Source: Sulfolobales archaeon (GTDB lineage: Archaea; Thermoproteota; Thermoprotei_A; Sulfolobales; NBVN01). From it: DNA of 64,000 bases. Within the stretch, counting starts at the first letter, position 1. Each line of letters begins with the position of its first letter. Positions 38,976 to 47,992 of the stretch are shown piece by piece. Made by a program: the position numbers and the translations under genes. Location of the stretch: contig JAOAKA010000002.1 in assembly GCA_026413885.1 (NCBI GenBank), positions 62,001 to 126,000 on the forward strand. The letters run 5' to 3'. The notes under the pieces were generated by a model that saw only the letters and a program-made list of their open reading frames with translations, was not told the origin of the DNA and did not search any database.

Positions 38976-39919
38976 CTGAATTCACAGAGCTTCTGGAGCT
39001 ACGTGAGTGCTGCCCTCACTTAGTTATGGTTGTCGGTAAGGGAGGGGTAGGTAAGACTACAGTAGCTATTCTTATAGCTATAGAGCTGAGTCGTAGAGGT
39101 AAAACACTGCTGCTGAGTTTAGACCCAGCTAAACACATAGTTAAGTACTTAGGACTAACTAGAGAAGACCTAGAGGAAATCGAGGGAGGTATTCACGTTA
39201 GATATGTCTCAATAGAGAGAGAGGTTAGTAGTATAACGTCTAGGTACGCAGACCTAGTACGGGAATTAATGCCCTCACTCTCGGTATTAAATCTAGATAG
39301 TGTAGTTGATGTAATTAAGTACTCACCTGGTGTTGAAGAAGAAGTTCTGCTGAGAAAGCTTAAAGAAGCATTAAGTAGTGACTTCAACTACGTAGTAGTA
39401 GATACACCCCCAACTGGAGTCACTCTAAGAACACTTATCCTACCTAGACTATACTCGATATGGCTGAATAAGTTAATCGAAATTAGAGAGAGAATAGTGT
39501 CTCTGCGATATGTGATAGCTAGAACGATGAAGAGAAATACCGATGTTAGAGATAGAGCACTACTCAAACTCTATGAAATGCGAGATGACTTTAAGAATAT
39601 AGACTCAGTCCTCTCCTCAGAAAGTAGGTCTTCATATGTTTTAGTAGCTACTCCAGAACCCCTGCCGATGTACGAACTCAGAGAAACATACGAATTCTTA
39701 AAGAATAAGCTAAGTGTTAAACCAAAGCTCCTCATACTCAATAAGGTAATTCCTGATGAACTAGCAGCAAAACTCGGGGTACTGGCTATTCAGCAAAACT
39801 TTCTCGAAGAGCTAAAGAGCTTTGGTGTTAGTTACGCAGTAATAGAGCATTTGGGAAGACCTACGGAAAACCTGAGCGATATTAAGGCACTTAAGGAAAA
39901 GATCAAGGTGTTTAAGTAG
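38972..39919 (+). CDS. ArsA/Get3-family ATPase
   Basis: VVGKGGVGKTTVAILIAIELSRRGKTLLLSLDPAKHI deviant Walker A; VVDTPPTGVTLR. Confidence 0.9.
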   Translation: MTEFTELLELRECCPHLVMVVGKGGVGKTTVAILIAIELSRRGKTLLLSLDPAKHIVKYLGLTREDLEEIEGGIHVRYVSIEREVSSITSRYADLVRELMPSLSVLNLDSVVDVIKYSPGVEEEVLLRKLKEALSSDFNYVVVDTPPTGVTLRTLILPRLYSIWLNKLIEIRERIVSLRYVIARTMKRNTDVRDRALLKLYEMRDDFKNIDSVLSSESRSSYVLVATPEPLPMYELRETYEFLKNKLSVKPKLLILNKVIPDELAAKLGVLAIQQNFLEELKSFGVSYAVIEHLGRPTENLSDIKALKEKIKVFK

Positions 39920-40572
39920 TGGTCTTACTCGACATCATCATAATCACCTCCATGTCTATTTTCGCGGTGGTGTCTGTAGTTTGGTATTTTAGAATGAGGA
40001 AGAAGATGATAGTCCTTATGAAGAATATTACAGAAGACCTAGAGAGAATTTTTAAACCAGTAGATAAGACTTATGTACTTCTAGGCTATCTAGTCGGCTA
40101 CAGAGCGAAATATGAGCTAGAAAACGGAGATAAAGTCTACATACTATTTACTACAGCACCTAGATACTCCATTCTCTACTACCCGATTTTGAAAATCCTC
40201 AAAAGGGTCGACAGATTAGAGATAGCTATAGCTAACTACAACCGGTACGTATCGAAAGAACTTCACGCAGTTCTAGCAAGTGATGTGAGAACACATGCAC
40301 TCCTCCTAAGAGATCTCGGGTCGAAGAAGGAAGTTATCTCCACTAGAACTATTGACACAGCTAAGGGTCAATACATAGTGTACTACGAAGATTCTGGTGA
40401 TATAGAGTTTATGAAGAAGTTTCTTGATGTGGCGAGTCTCAGAGTGTATAGAGTCTCAGCTTTCACTAAGAGCAACCTAGTGGGGCTGGTTACTGAAATA
40501 AGGGAGGGAACCATACCGGAAGCAGTCAAGCTACTAAGAGAAGTAAATAGATACGTTACTAAGACTAAGTAG
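39919..40572 (+). CDS. N-terminally membrane-anchored hypothetical protein
   Basis: N-terminal TM (LLDIIIITSMSIFAVVSVVWYFRMRKK) then soluble domain; overlaps the ATPase stop. Confidence 0.6.
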   Translation: MVLLDIIIITSMSIFAVVSVVWYFRMRKKMIVLMKNITEDLERIFKPVDKTYVLLGYLVGYRAKYELENGDKVYILFTTAPRYSILYYPILKILKRVDRLEIAIANYNRYVSKELHAVLASDVRTHALLLRDLGSKKEVISTRTIDTAKGQYIVYYEDSGDIEFMKKFLDVASLRVYRVSAFTKSNLVGLVTEIREGTIPEAVKLLREVNRYVTKTK

Positions 40573-40601
40573 ATAGCACACCTACGTACTTCTAAGAAGG
40601 G

Positions 40602-40931
40602 TTAGAACGGAGTTCTGAGACCGAGGGAGTTCATTACTTCTCTAATCCCCATTTTAAGAGCAATTACGTCAAGCTCTAATCTCATGAAGTAGTATCTCTG
40701 CTCTAAAACCTCTCTTCCATCTATGTAAACTATTATCACTGCGTCTCTTATGTCTTCACTAACTCTGTAGGAACCGTATGATATAGTCTCCTTCGAGACC
40801 TCCTCAAGCTTCCTCAGAACTCTTACTACGTAGTTGTTTAAGCTCTCATCACTCCCTAGGTAAGCTACTACAGCTACTCTATTACCATACACTAACTTTC
40901 TCACATCTTCTAGATCGCTAAGTAATTTCAC
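40602..40931 (-). CDS. hypothetical protein (109 aa)
   Basis: Alpha/beta ORF overlapping its upstream neighbour. Confidence 0.55.
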   Translation of the reverse strand: MKLLSDLEDVRKLVYGNRVAVVAYLGSDESLNNYVVRVLRKLEEVSKETISYGSYRVSEDIRDAVIIVYIDGREVLEQRYYFMRLELDVIALKMGIREVMNSLGLRTPF

Positions 40932-41775
40932 TACTTAGGCACCTCGACCGATATGCTTCCCTCACCAGCTCTCTCTCAGCTCTATTTAGATAGACTTCTA
41001 TGTCTACCGGTAATCTACTAGCCGATGGAGGCTTGATCTCGATATCATTTACTAACACGTAGTCATAATTAACTAAGTCCCTAAGCTCCGAGCAATCCAT
41101 AGAGTTCAACAACTCTCTAAGTCTATCACTAAAATCTATAGATGTCTTTAACTCTTTCTCAGTTATAGAAGCACCACAGACGAGACACGCTAGATCCGGC
41201 ATTAGAGAGTTAAAACCGCACTTAGGACAAGCAGCTGGAAGTAATGATGTCTTAGTTCTAGACCACGTAGACGCCCACTTATACCTCAGTATCTCAAGTA
41301 GGTCGCTTCTGCTAGACTTGCTAAGCCATGTGTAGATTTTCGGAGCTAGACCTAGCACTGCTTCACCAATATTTGTAACCACAAACTCTAACTGGTCTAT
41401 CGATGGACTAACTAGAATCTGAGCTAGTCTCGAAGCTAGCACTGGAAATACTCTCTCTGAGTTTCTCACCAACTTTCTCGCAACCTCATCTGCAGTTTTG
41501 TAGCTAGTAGTCGATCCGTAGAGGTCGGTAGCTATGTCTCTCAATACCTCGATCCACAGTTCTCTACTGAGACCTAGATAATCTAGTCCAGCCCTAGATA
41601 CTAGTTCATCAATATTTTTCTCAATCCAAGAATCGAGGTCTACTTCTTTCCTACTCGCAGACTTTCTGCTGAGATTCTCCTGTGATTCTTTACTCACATT
41701 TCTCTCTTCTTTTCTCTCTCTCGACTTATCGGCTTTCCTCTCTCTAGCAGCAGTCTTCCCACTCTTCTTCGGCAC
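40918..41775 (-). CDS. hypothetical protein with zinc ribbon
   Basis: CPKCGFNSLMPDLACLVCGA double CxxC; basic low-complexity N-terminus. Confidence 0.65.
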   Translation of the reverse strand: MPKKSGKTAARERKADKSRERKEERNVSKESQENLSRKSASRKEVDLDSWIEKNIDELVSRAGLDYLGLSRELWIEVLRDIATDLYGSTTSYKTADEVARKLVRNSERVFPVLASRLAQILVSPSIDQLEFVVTNIGEAVLGLAPKIYTWLSKSSRSDLLEILRYKWASTWSRTKTSLLPAACPKCGFNSLMPDLACLVCGASITEKELKTSIDFSDRLRELLNSMDCSELRDLVNYDYVLVNDIEIKPPSASRLPVDIEVYLNRAERELVREAYRSRCLSSEIT

Positions 41776-42092
41776 AAACTTCCCAAAGACATACAGCTCT
41801 AGAAATAATAAATCAAAGCAGTAACTACATATGCAGTTAGGTACTTCAGCCAGTCAACCACGTCTTGAAGCTTACGGCGGGTATGTATAATGTATATATC
41901 ATCATCTTTGACTTAAGAACACATCTAGTTCTAAACTCTACTCTAGTAGAGTGAGACCGTTTCTAAGAATAGCTAAAAACTCTTGCTTGTAGGCTTAGCC
42001 GACCGGCTGCTGAAATCAGGGACTTCCACATTTGATAGGCACACTAAGTTGACTCGATTTTATATATGTGGAAACTAGATCGTTGGAGCTAG

Positions 42093-42140
42093 ATGATGAG
42101 CGTTGCCGAGCTGATTAGTGAGGAAATGAACCTCCTCTGA
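42093..42140 (+). ncRNA. candidate C/D box sRNA (C)
   Basis: ATGATGA (C) - 11 nt (gcgttgccgag) - CTGA (D') - tta - GTGAGGA (C') - 12 nt (aatgaacctcct) - CTGA (D); just downstream of the thrS stop on the opposite strand. Confidence 0.65.
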
Positions 42141-42161
42141 GTCTTATTATTATGTAGAGTG

Positions 42162-44015
42162 TTATAGCTTGGAGAGGTAGTTTAGAGTAGGCCTCCTACT
42201 TAAATAGAATGGGGTTGACTGAGGTGCTTGAGGATATGAGCTCAGGTCTTTCTTAACGAGCTCCACTAATTCTTCTATTTTTACGACTCTCTGTGAGTTA
42301 TCTACTCTAATTCTTACGTTGACTGTCTTCGTAGCATACTCTCTTTCACCAACTACTACGGAGTACGGAATCCACTCGATACCAGCTTCTCTTATCTTCT
42401 TTGCTAGACTGATGTCTCTATCATCTAGGTCTACTCTTATACCAGCGCTTACAAGCTGTTTGAGTACCTCATTCGCGTAGTCTAGGTATTTTTGAGAGAC
42501 TGGTATGACTCTCACCTGTATTGGTGCTAGCCATGTAGGTATAGTAGGAGGCTGCCCGCGTTTCTTTCTAGCTACAGCGGTATCCATAACTGCGTACACA
42601 TATCTCTCAATAGAGCCGATGATTGCTGTATGTATTATAACTGGATAACTCTCCTTACCATCTTCTGCTGAGTATGCTATACCGAATCTTCTAGCATTAC
42701 CTACATCTATCTGGAAGGTAGCTATTTCAGCCGGCTTTCTGAGACTGTCTATTATCACGTATTCAACATTTATAACCCAGTAGTATATGCCTGAAGGAAG
42801 TATAGCTACTAGAGCAGCTCTACCATCACCTCTAACGAAGTCTAACAGGTAGTCAAAGTGCTCTCTGAAGAAGTCTTCCGTTACGTTGTATAGAGCGACG
42901 TATTTACGCTCTAGCTTCCCTATTTCTTCATGTATCTTTCTCTGCACTAATCTACCGAACTCAACAGCTTCTCTAAGGTCCTTAGTGAATATGTGGAGGT
43001 CAGGCATTAAGAACTTCCTCAATCTAAAACATATCTGAAGCTCTCCCGGCTGCTCATACCTATAGCTATCAGCTATCTCGAAGACACCGAATGGAAGATC
43101 TCGGTAGCTAATAATCCAGTCCTTAATCATTGCGAATTGCTGGTGACACGCAGCATATCTAAGTACATGGGTACCTCTATCAGTCTCGACTTCGTAGAGT
43201 CTATCTCCGAAGAGTTCTGCGTGCTCTTTAATAGGTTTGAACTTAGTGTTAAACATATTGGTACCTCGAACTCTAAATACCGGGATTCCGAGAGATCTAA
43301 CTACATCCCAAGCATAGCTTGAAACAGCTTCAATCATGACTGTTGCGTGTGGTCCGTACCTCATATGTCCAGCATCAGACATAGGCTCCCATTCGAAACC
43401 GAACTTATTGCAGGCTTCAGATACCTCGGGTTCACCACCTGGGAGTTCCACCTTAAATACCTCTTTAGATATGAGGATCTTGAGCTCCTCATCATCTCCT
43501 TTCTCTAGGTAGATCTTGGGATCAACGATCTCACCTGTAGGTAGTAACACCACGTACTTCTTTTCAATAGGTCTAGCCCTCCTCAATTCTCCAGCTTTAA
43601 ACTCTCTTGAGAGTTCTGAGAGTGGGTGTCCAAAGCACTCCAGCTTAAACTCCTTATACCAACCAAAGGGAGCTCTATGCACCTTCATACCTCGGTTTTT
43701 CAGTTCTAACTCGAGTTCTCGGAGAGCTAGGAGAGATTCCTCAGGGTCGGCTAGATTCTTCGAGAGGTGTGCGTATGGATAGAGAACAACTGATCCAGCA
43801 CCAACATTAAGTAGTACTCTAGCTACGTCGTCTGCTACATTGCTCACGATCTCATGAAGTCCTGAGCTATCACCCTTCTCGATTGTCGTAAAAACTACTA
43901 ACACATTAGAAAACTCTCCCGAGGAGTTCTCAGTCGAGATATGTTCAGCACTATCTAGAGCCTTCTCACGAGCTCTATACTCGAAATATCTAGCGTGTAT
44001 GAGTAGTATTCTCAC
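42162..44015 (-). CDS. thrS: threonyl-tRNA synthetase (archaeal type with N-terminal editing-like domain)
   Basis: MRILLIHARYFEY N-domain; MRYGPHATVMIEA, YAACHQQFAMIKDWIISYRDLPFGVFEIADSYRYEQPGEL, PTWLAPIQVRVIPVS. Confidence 0.93.
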   Translation of the reverse strand: MRILLIHARYFEYRAREKALDSAEHISTENSSGEFSNVLVVFTTIEKGDSSGLHEIVSNVADDVARVLLNVGAGSVVLYPYAHLSKNLADPEESLLALRELELELKNRGMKVHRAPFGWYKEFKLECFGHPLSELSREFKAGELRRARPIEKKYVVLLPTGEIVDPKIYLEKGDDEELKILISKEVFKVELPGGEPEVSEACNKFGFEWEPMSDAGHMRYGPHATVMIEAVSSYAWDVVRSLGIPVFRVRGTNMFNTKFKPIKEHAELFGDRLYEVETDRGTHVLRYAACHQQFAMIKDWIISYRDLPFGVFEIADSYRYEQPGELQICFRLRKFLMPDLHIFTKDLREAVEFGRLVQRKIHEEIGKLERKYVALYNVTEDFFREHFDYLLDFVRGDGRAALVAILPSGIYYWVINVEYVIIDSLRKPAEIATFQIDVGNARRFGIAYSAEDGKESYPVIIHTAIIGSIERYVYAVMDTAVARKKRGQPPTIPTWLAPIQVRVIPVSQKYLDYANEVLKQLVSAGIRVDLDDRDISLAKKIREAGIEWIPYSVVVGEREYATKTVNVRIRVDNSQRVVKIEELVELVKKDLSSYPQAPQSTPFYLSRRPTLNYLSKL

Positions 44016-44067
44016 GCCGAACCCCGAAAGAGAAGATATGTAGAAAAATAAGTCCCAAAGTAGTGAA

Positions 44068-45345
44068 CTAAGATCTCGATGCGATCATTCTCTCCGGGTC
44101 CAATAGCTTAGTGCTAATCAATATGAAAGCCACTGAGAGAAATAGTGAGTAAGCTAAATAGCCGACCGCCCTCAAAGACTCTCCTAGTGAAACTCTGATA
44201 ATAGCTGATGCTAGAGAAGCATAAGGTATAGCGAGTATAAGTGATAACGGCATTCTCAGCTCATCTAGATTTATGAAAAGTGACGCTATATACATAACAG
44301 AAGCTATCCCAATAATAGATGTAGATGAAATACTAGCTGCTCTTATAGAAGGCGACCTCAGAACAATCGGTAGAGATATGGAGAGAGAAACTAGTATCGA
44401 AGTATATGAAGAAAGAAACAGCGTCAACATGACCTCAAGAGATAAGTATCTAACTAAGTCTGACGAATATAGTAGAGTAGGTGCTATGAAGAGAAGTACG
44501 CCGCCCACAACATTACTAGCACCACCTACTAAACCAATAAAGCTAGCTACGAGGGATTTCCCAAATATGAAAGAACTTCTACTGATAGGTGTAGAGAGAA
44601 GCTTCTCCAGAGTTTTTCTCTCTTTTTCACCAATTAGTGAGTCAGCTATATAGGAAGCAGCCGGTGTAGTTACAAAAGCGAGACTGAGTGCCAGCATTCT
44701 GCTTAAGTGTAGCTTAAGTCCTTCTTCAGCTTCAGCTGGAGCTCCAGTCGGCATAAGAATAACTGTCTTTGTAGCTATAGGGCTTAAAACAGCTTCCGTC
44801 TTCAGATTTACACCAGCGATTTCACCTAAAGTCAGTACCTTAATCTCCGATACTTTCTTCGATAAGTAGTTAAGCAGTGCCTCTATATAGCTAACAGCTT
44901 GATCTACTCTCGGTGAACCAAGTTTCTTTAGTAATACTACAGACGCCTGGTTCTCATAGCTCGTGAGATTAGCTATGAAACCCGCTGGAATTCTGAGAAC
45001 TACTTGAGCTACTTCTACTTCTCCCTCGGAAGCTGTGAAACCAAAGTGCTTGAGGTAGTCCTGTATGAAGTGCGATATAAATTGGGAGCTAATGGTGAAA
45101 TTCCCTATTAACGCTTCAGATCTATCTTCATCTACTACAGATACAACTACCTCCTGAACTGTAGGTAGGTAAACAACTGCGAGCCCCATAAATGGAAGTG
45201 TTATAATCGGTGCTAAAACTACGATGAGTAGAGTCTTTCTATCTCTAAGCATTTCCCTAGTTTCTTTCCATAGAACTGTGTAGAGGTCACTCACTTCTAC
45301 CACCAGTAAGCTTAACAAAGGCTTCCTCGAGGTCTTCTGCTCCAA
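44068..45345 (-). CDS. ABC-2 type transporter permease
   Basis: WKETREMLRDRKTLLIVVLAPI; GEKERKTLEKLLSTPISRSSFIFGK; multiple TMs. Confidence 0.88.
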   Translation of the reverse strand: MEQKTSRKPLLSLLVVEVSDLYTVLWKETREMLRDRKTLLIVVLAPIITLPFMGLAVVYLPTVQEVVVSVVDEDRSEALIGNFTISSQFISHFIQDYLKHFGFTASEGEVEVAQVVLRIPAGFIANLTSYENQASVVLLKKLGSPRVDQAVSYIEALLNYLSKKVSEIKVLTLGEIAGVNLKTEAVLSPIATKTVILMPTGAPAEAEEGLKLHLSRMLALSLAFVTTPAASYIADSLIGEKERKTLEKLLSTPISRSSFIFGKSLVASFIGLVGGASNVVGGVLLFIAPTLLYSSDLVRYLSLEVMLTLFLSSYTSILVSLSISLPIVLRSPSIRAASISSTSIIGIASVMYIASLFINLDELRMPLSLILAIPYASLASAIIRVSLGESLRAVGYLAYSLFLSVAFILISTKLLDPERMIASRS

Positions 45346-46036
45346 CTTTAGACAGTATTTCGCTCACACTATCTATAGCAATAACTCTCCCAGAGTGTAT
45401 TAAGGCTATTCTATCGCATACTCTACTGACTTCAAACATATTGTGAGACGAAAATATGACTGACGTGCCGAATTCTCTAGCGTAGTGCTTAATTACATCT
45501 CTCACGTATCTCGCAGAAACTACGTCTAGGCCTGCTGTAGGTTCATCTAGTATAGCTAGCTGGGGTTTCACCATGAGAGTAGATGCGACAGCTACTCTTC
45601 TAATCATTCCCTTACTGTAGGTCTCAGCTCTTCTCTCCAGGTCTCTGGGATTTAATCCAGCTATAGAAAATCCCACCTTAACGACCTCATCAATACTTTC
45701 ATGTCCTACGTAAGCCATAGCGAACAACCTCAAGTTCTCGACGCCGGAGAGCTTAGAGTACAGATTTGCTTCTTCAGGTAGATAGCTAATGTATTTCCTA
45801 ATCTCACTGACATCATTAGGCACTCTACGGCCTAGTACCTCTACTTCACCAGATGAAGGCTTCATTAATCCAGCTATTATCCTTAAGAGAGTAGTTTTAC
45901 CAGCGCCATTAGGTCCGACAACACCGAATATCTCTCCTCTAAATACCATAAAACTAATATCGCGTAGGGCTTCTACTCTACCGAATAACTTCCTCAGATT
46001 AGAAACTCTAACAACTATATCTACCACATACATCAC
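45287..46036 (-). CDS. ABC transporter ATP-binding protein
   Basis: VVGPNGAGKTTLLRIIAGL, YSKGMIRRVAVASTLMVKPQLAILDEPTAGLD. Confidence 0.95.
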   Translation of the reverse strand: MMYVVDIVVRVSNLRKLFGRVEALRDISFMVFRGEIFGVVGPNGAGKTTLLRIIAGLMKPSSGEVEVLGRRVPNDVSEIRKYISYLPEEANLYSKLSGVENLRLFAMAYVGHESIDEVVKVGFSIAGLNPRDLERRAETYSKGMIRRVAVASTLMVKPQLAILDEPTAGLDVVSARYVRDVIKHYAREFGTSVIFSSHNMFEVSRVCDRIALIHSGRVIAIDSVSEILSKVGAEDLEEAFVKLTGGRSE

Positions 46037-46269
46037 CTAATCTTAAGAACTTCTAACACTAGGTAAGTTAACTTAGTAAGTGAGTTTAGAGCTGCTCTAA
46101 GAGCTGACTCGTCGAGAGCTTCTACAGCTATAGTTATTTCTCCATCAGACAACTCAACATTCACTTTTACATTTCTAAGTGAGACTCTGCCCTCAGGAAT
46201 TAAGGACTTAAAAACTGCTTGAGCTATCTCTCTACTATCAAACCTGATGTTCAACTCAGCTCTATGCAC
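46033..46269 (-). CDS. pcc1: KEOPS complex subunit Pcc1-like
   Basis: Small beta-alpha protein with EALDESALRAALNSLTKL signature. Confidence 0.7.
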   Translation of the reverse strand: MHRAELNIRFDSREIAQAVFKSLIPEGRVSLRNVKVNVELSDGEITIAVEALDESALRAALNSLTKLTYLVLEVLKIR

Positions 46270-46628
46270 TCCACACCCTGTGATTTATCGAAATAGAACT
46301 TTTTATTGAAGTAACTAGTACTGCTAAAGCTGAGTTCTACATGTTCATGAGCTGCCTTACTTCTAGAGAGAAGGGGGTTCGAACTACTAATTAACGCAGT
46401 GGGAGATTCTATCTAGAATAACTCTGTAGTCTAATACTACGATGTCGGGTTTTGATAGATCCAGATGTTTGACTGAGGCTTTAAATAGGTGAAAAATTGC
46501 TACTTGGTCACCTCGCGGTTTACTAGTTTTTAGAGAACTGTCTTAGATGCCTAAATTGAGGAGCTGTTCTATCGATTTACTCCTTAGTTTTATAGTCAGT
46601 AATTTGATATCTGTATGCTATAGAGTGT

Positions 46629-47096
46629 TTAACTACCTACTCTCTCTAGAATCTTCTTAACAGCTTTAAGAATATTCACATAGCCTGTACATCTACATAT
46701 GTTTCCAGCTATAGCTTTCCTTATCTCATCTACGTTTCTCACTCCTCTAGCTAGTGCGGCATATATAGTGACGAGAAATCCCGGAGTGCAGTAACCGCAT
46801 TGAATAGCTCCTTCTTCAAGCATAGAATCTACTATTACCTTACCGAGCTCTGTCTGCGCTATGTGGTCCGGTGTAGTGACTTCAGAACCATCTACCTTAG
46901 CAGCTACGACTAAGCACGATGGTACTGGTTCTCCATCGAGTAGAACTGTGCATGAGCCGCACTCTCCCACACCGCATCCATACTTCACACTCCTGACTTT
47001 CAGTCTGTCTCTGAGAACATTTAGGAGAGTTTCATGGGGTTCCACGTAGACCTCAGTAAATACCCCGTTTAGCTTAAACTTGATCTTCACTTTCAC
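46629..47096 (-). CDS. molybdenum hydroxylase [2Fe-2S] small subunit
   Basis: YGCGVGECGSCTVLLDGEPVPSC, QCGYCTPGF, GNICRCTGYVNI. Confidence 0.95.
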   Translation of the reverse strand: MKVKIKFKLNGVFTEVYVEPHETLLNVLRDRLKVRSVKYGCGVGECGSCTVLLDGEPVPSCLVVAAKVDGSEVTTPDHIAQTELGKVIVDSMLEEGAIQCGYCTPGFLVTIYAALARGVRNVDEIRKAIAGNICRCTGYVNILKAVKKILERVGS

Positions 47097-47992
47097 ACAC
47101 CTATCTTAAGTAATCTTTCGTAAGCTCTCCACACTGCGTCACTAACGAGAGTTTTCGATGCCTGAAGTCTATACCAAGCAGTAGATCTAGCGTCATCTAT
47201 TGGAGATATCTCATTCACAACTCGCTCTGAAGCCACTCTAGCAGCTTCTTCTATCTTTAGACCGACTATAGACCTCTCTACACCTCTAGCTCTTACCGGT
47301 GTAGGAGCTACAGAACCCAGAGCCACTCTAGCATCTACTATGTAACCATCTCTAGCGTCTAAGAGAACAGCTACACTAGCTTTAGCTACATCAAAAGAAG
47401 TTCTCCTAAGCTTGATGTAGCTCCAGCCGAATACGTTTCGACTCACCGGTATCCTTATAGAGCGCAGTATCTCCCCTCTCTCGAGCACAACTCTCTTTGG
47501 TCCGGTGAAGAACTTCTCAATGGGGACTGTTCTCACCCCCCTCAACGACACTAACTCCAGTTCAGCGTCGTAAACTAGTAGTGGTGGAGCTGTATCTGCT
47601 GCAGGTGAAGCAGTACATAAATTACCACCTATAGTAGCTAAATTCCTAATCTGCCAGGACCCAAGAGACTCTGCGGCTTCCACTAGTAGAGGTAACTTCT
47701 CTCTAGCTATACTGCTCTCCACTATTTCTTGAATAGTTACCGCACTACCTATCTCTACGTAGCTGTCTTCAAGCTTAATGAATCTCAACTCGTCCAACCT
47801 AGAGATATCGATTAAAGCTCTTACTTCGATACGCCTATACTTCAAATCTACAACTAAGTCGGTACCGCCAGCAACCACTTTAGCACCTTCAACTGATTCG
47901 AGGAGTTTAAGTGCTTCACGCAGATCTCTCGGTCTATAGTAATCGAATATCTGTGGAATTCTGTAGGTATTGAAAGCGTTTATAGAGAGCAT
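47093..47992 (-). CDS. molybdenum hydroxylase FAD-binding medium subunit
   Basis: VVAGGTDLVVDLK, IRNLATIGGNLCTASPAADTAPPLL. Confidence 0.95.
   Translation of the reverse strand: MLSINAFNTYRIPQIFDYYRPRDLREALKLLESVEGAKVVAGGTDLVVDLKYRRIEVRALIDISRLDELRFIKLEDSYVEIGSAVTIQEIVESSIAREKLPLLVEAAESLGSWQIRNLATIGGNLCTASPAADTAPPLLVYDAELELVSLRGVRTVPIEKFFTGPKRVVLERGEILRSIRIPVSRNVFGWSYIKLRRTSFDVAKASVAVLLDARDGYIVDARVALGSVAPTPVRARGVERSIVGLKIEEAARVASERVVNEISPIDDARSTAWYRLQASKTLVSDAVWRAYERLLKIGV

Noticed and set aside
41880-41915. ATGATGA on minus strand near 41900 as a C box
   Set aside because: No D' or D box at suitable spacing; more likely AT-rich promoter sequence.
46375-46400. GGGGGTTCGAACTAC resembling a tRNA T arm
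   Set aside because: No complementary T stem and no acceptor or anticodon arms around it.
46440-46480. C/D-like string around TTTGACTGAGG
   Set aside because: Boxes too degenerate and guide spacing wrong.
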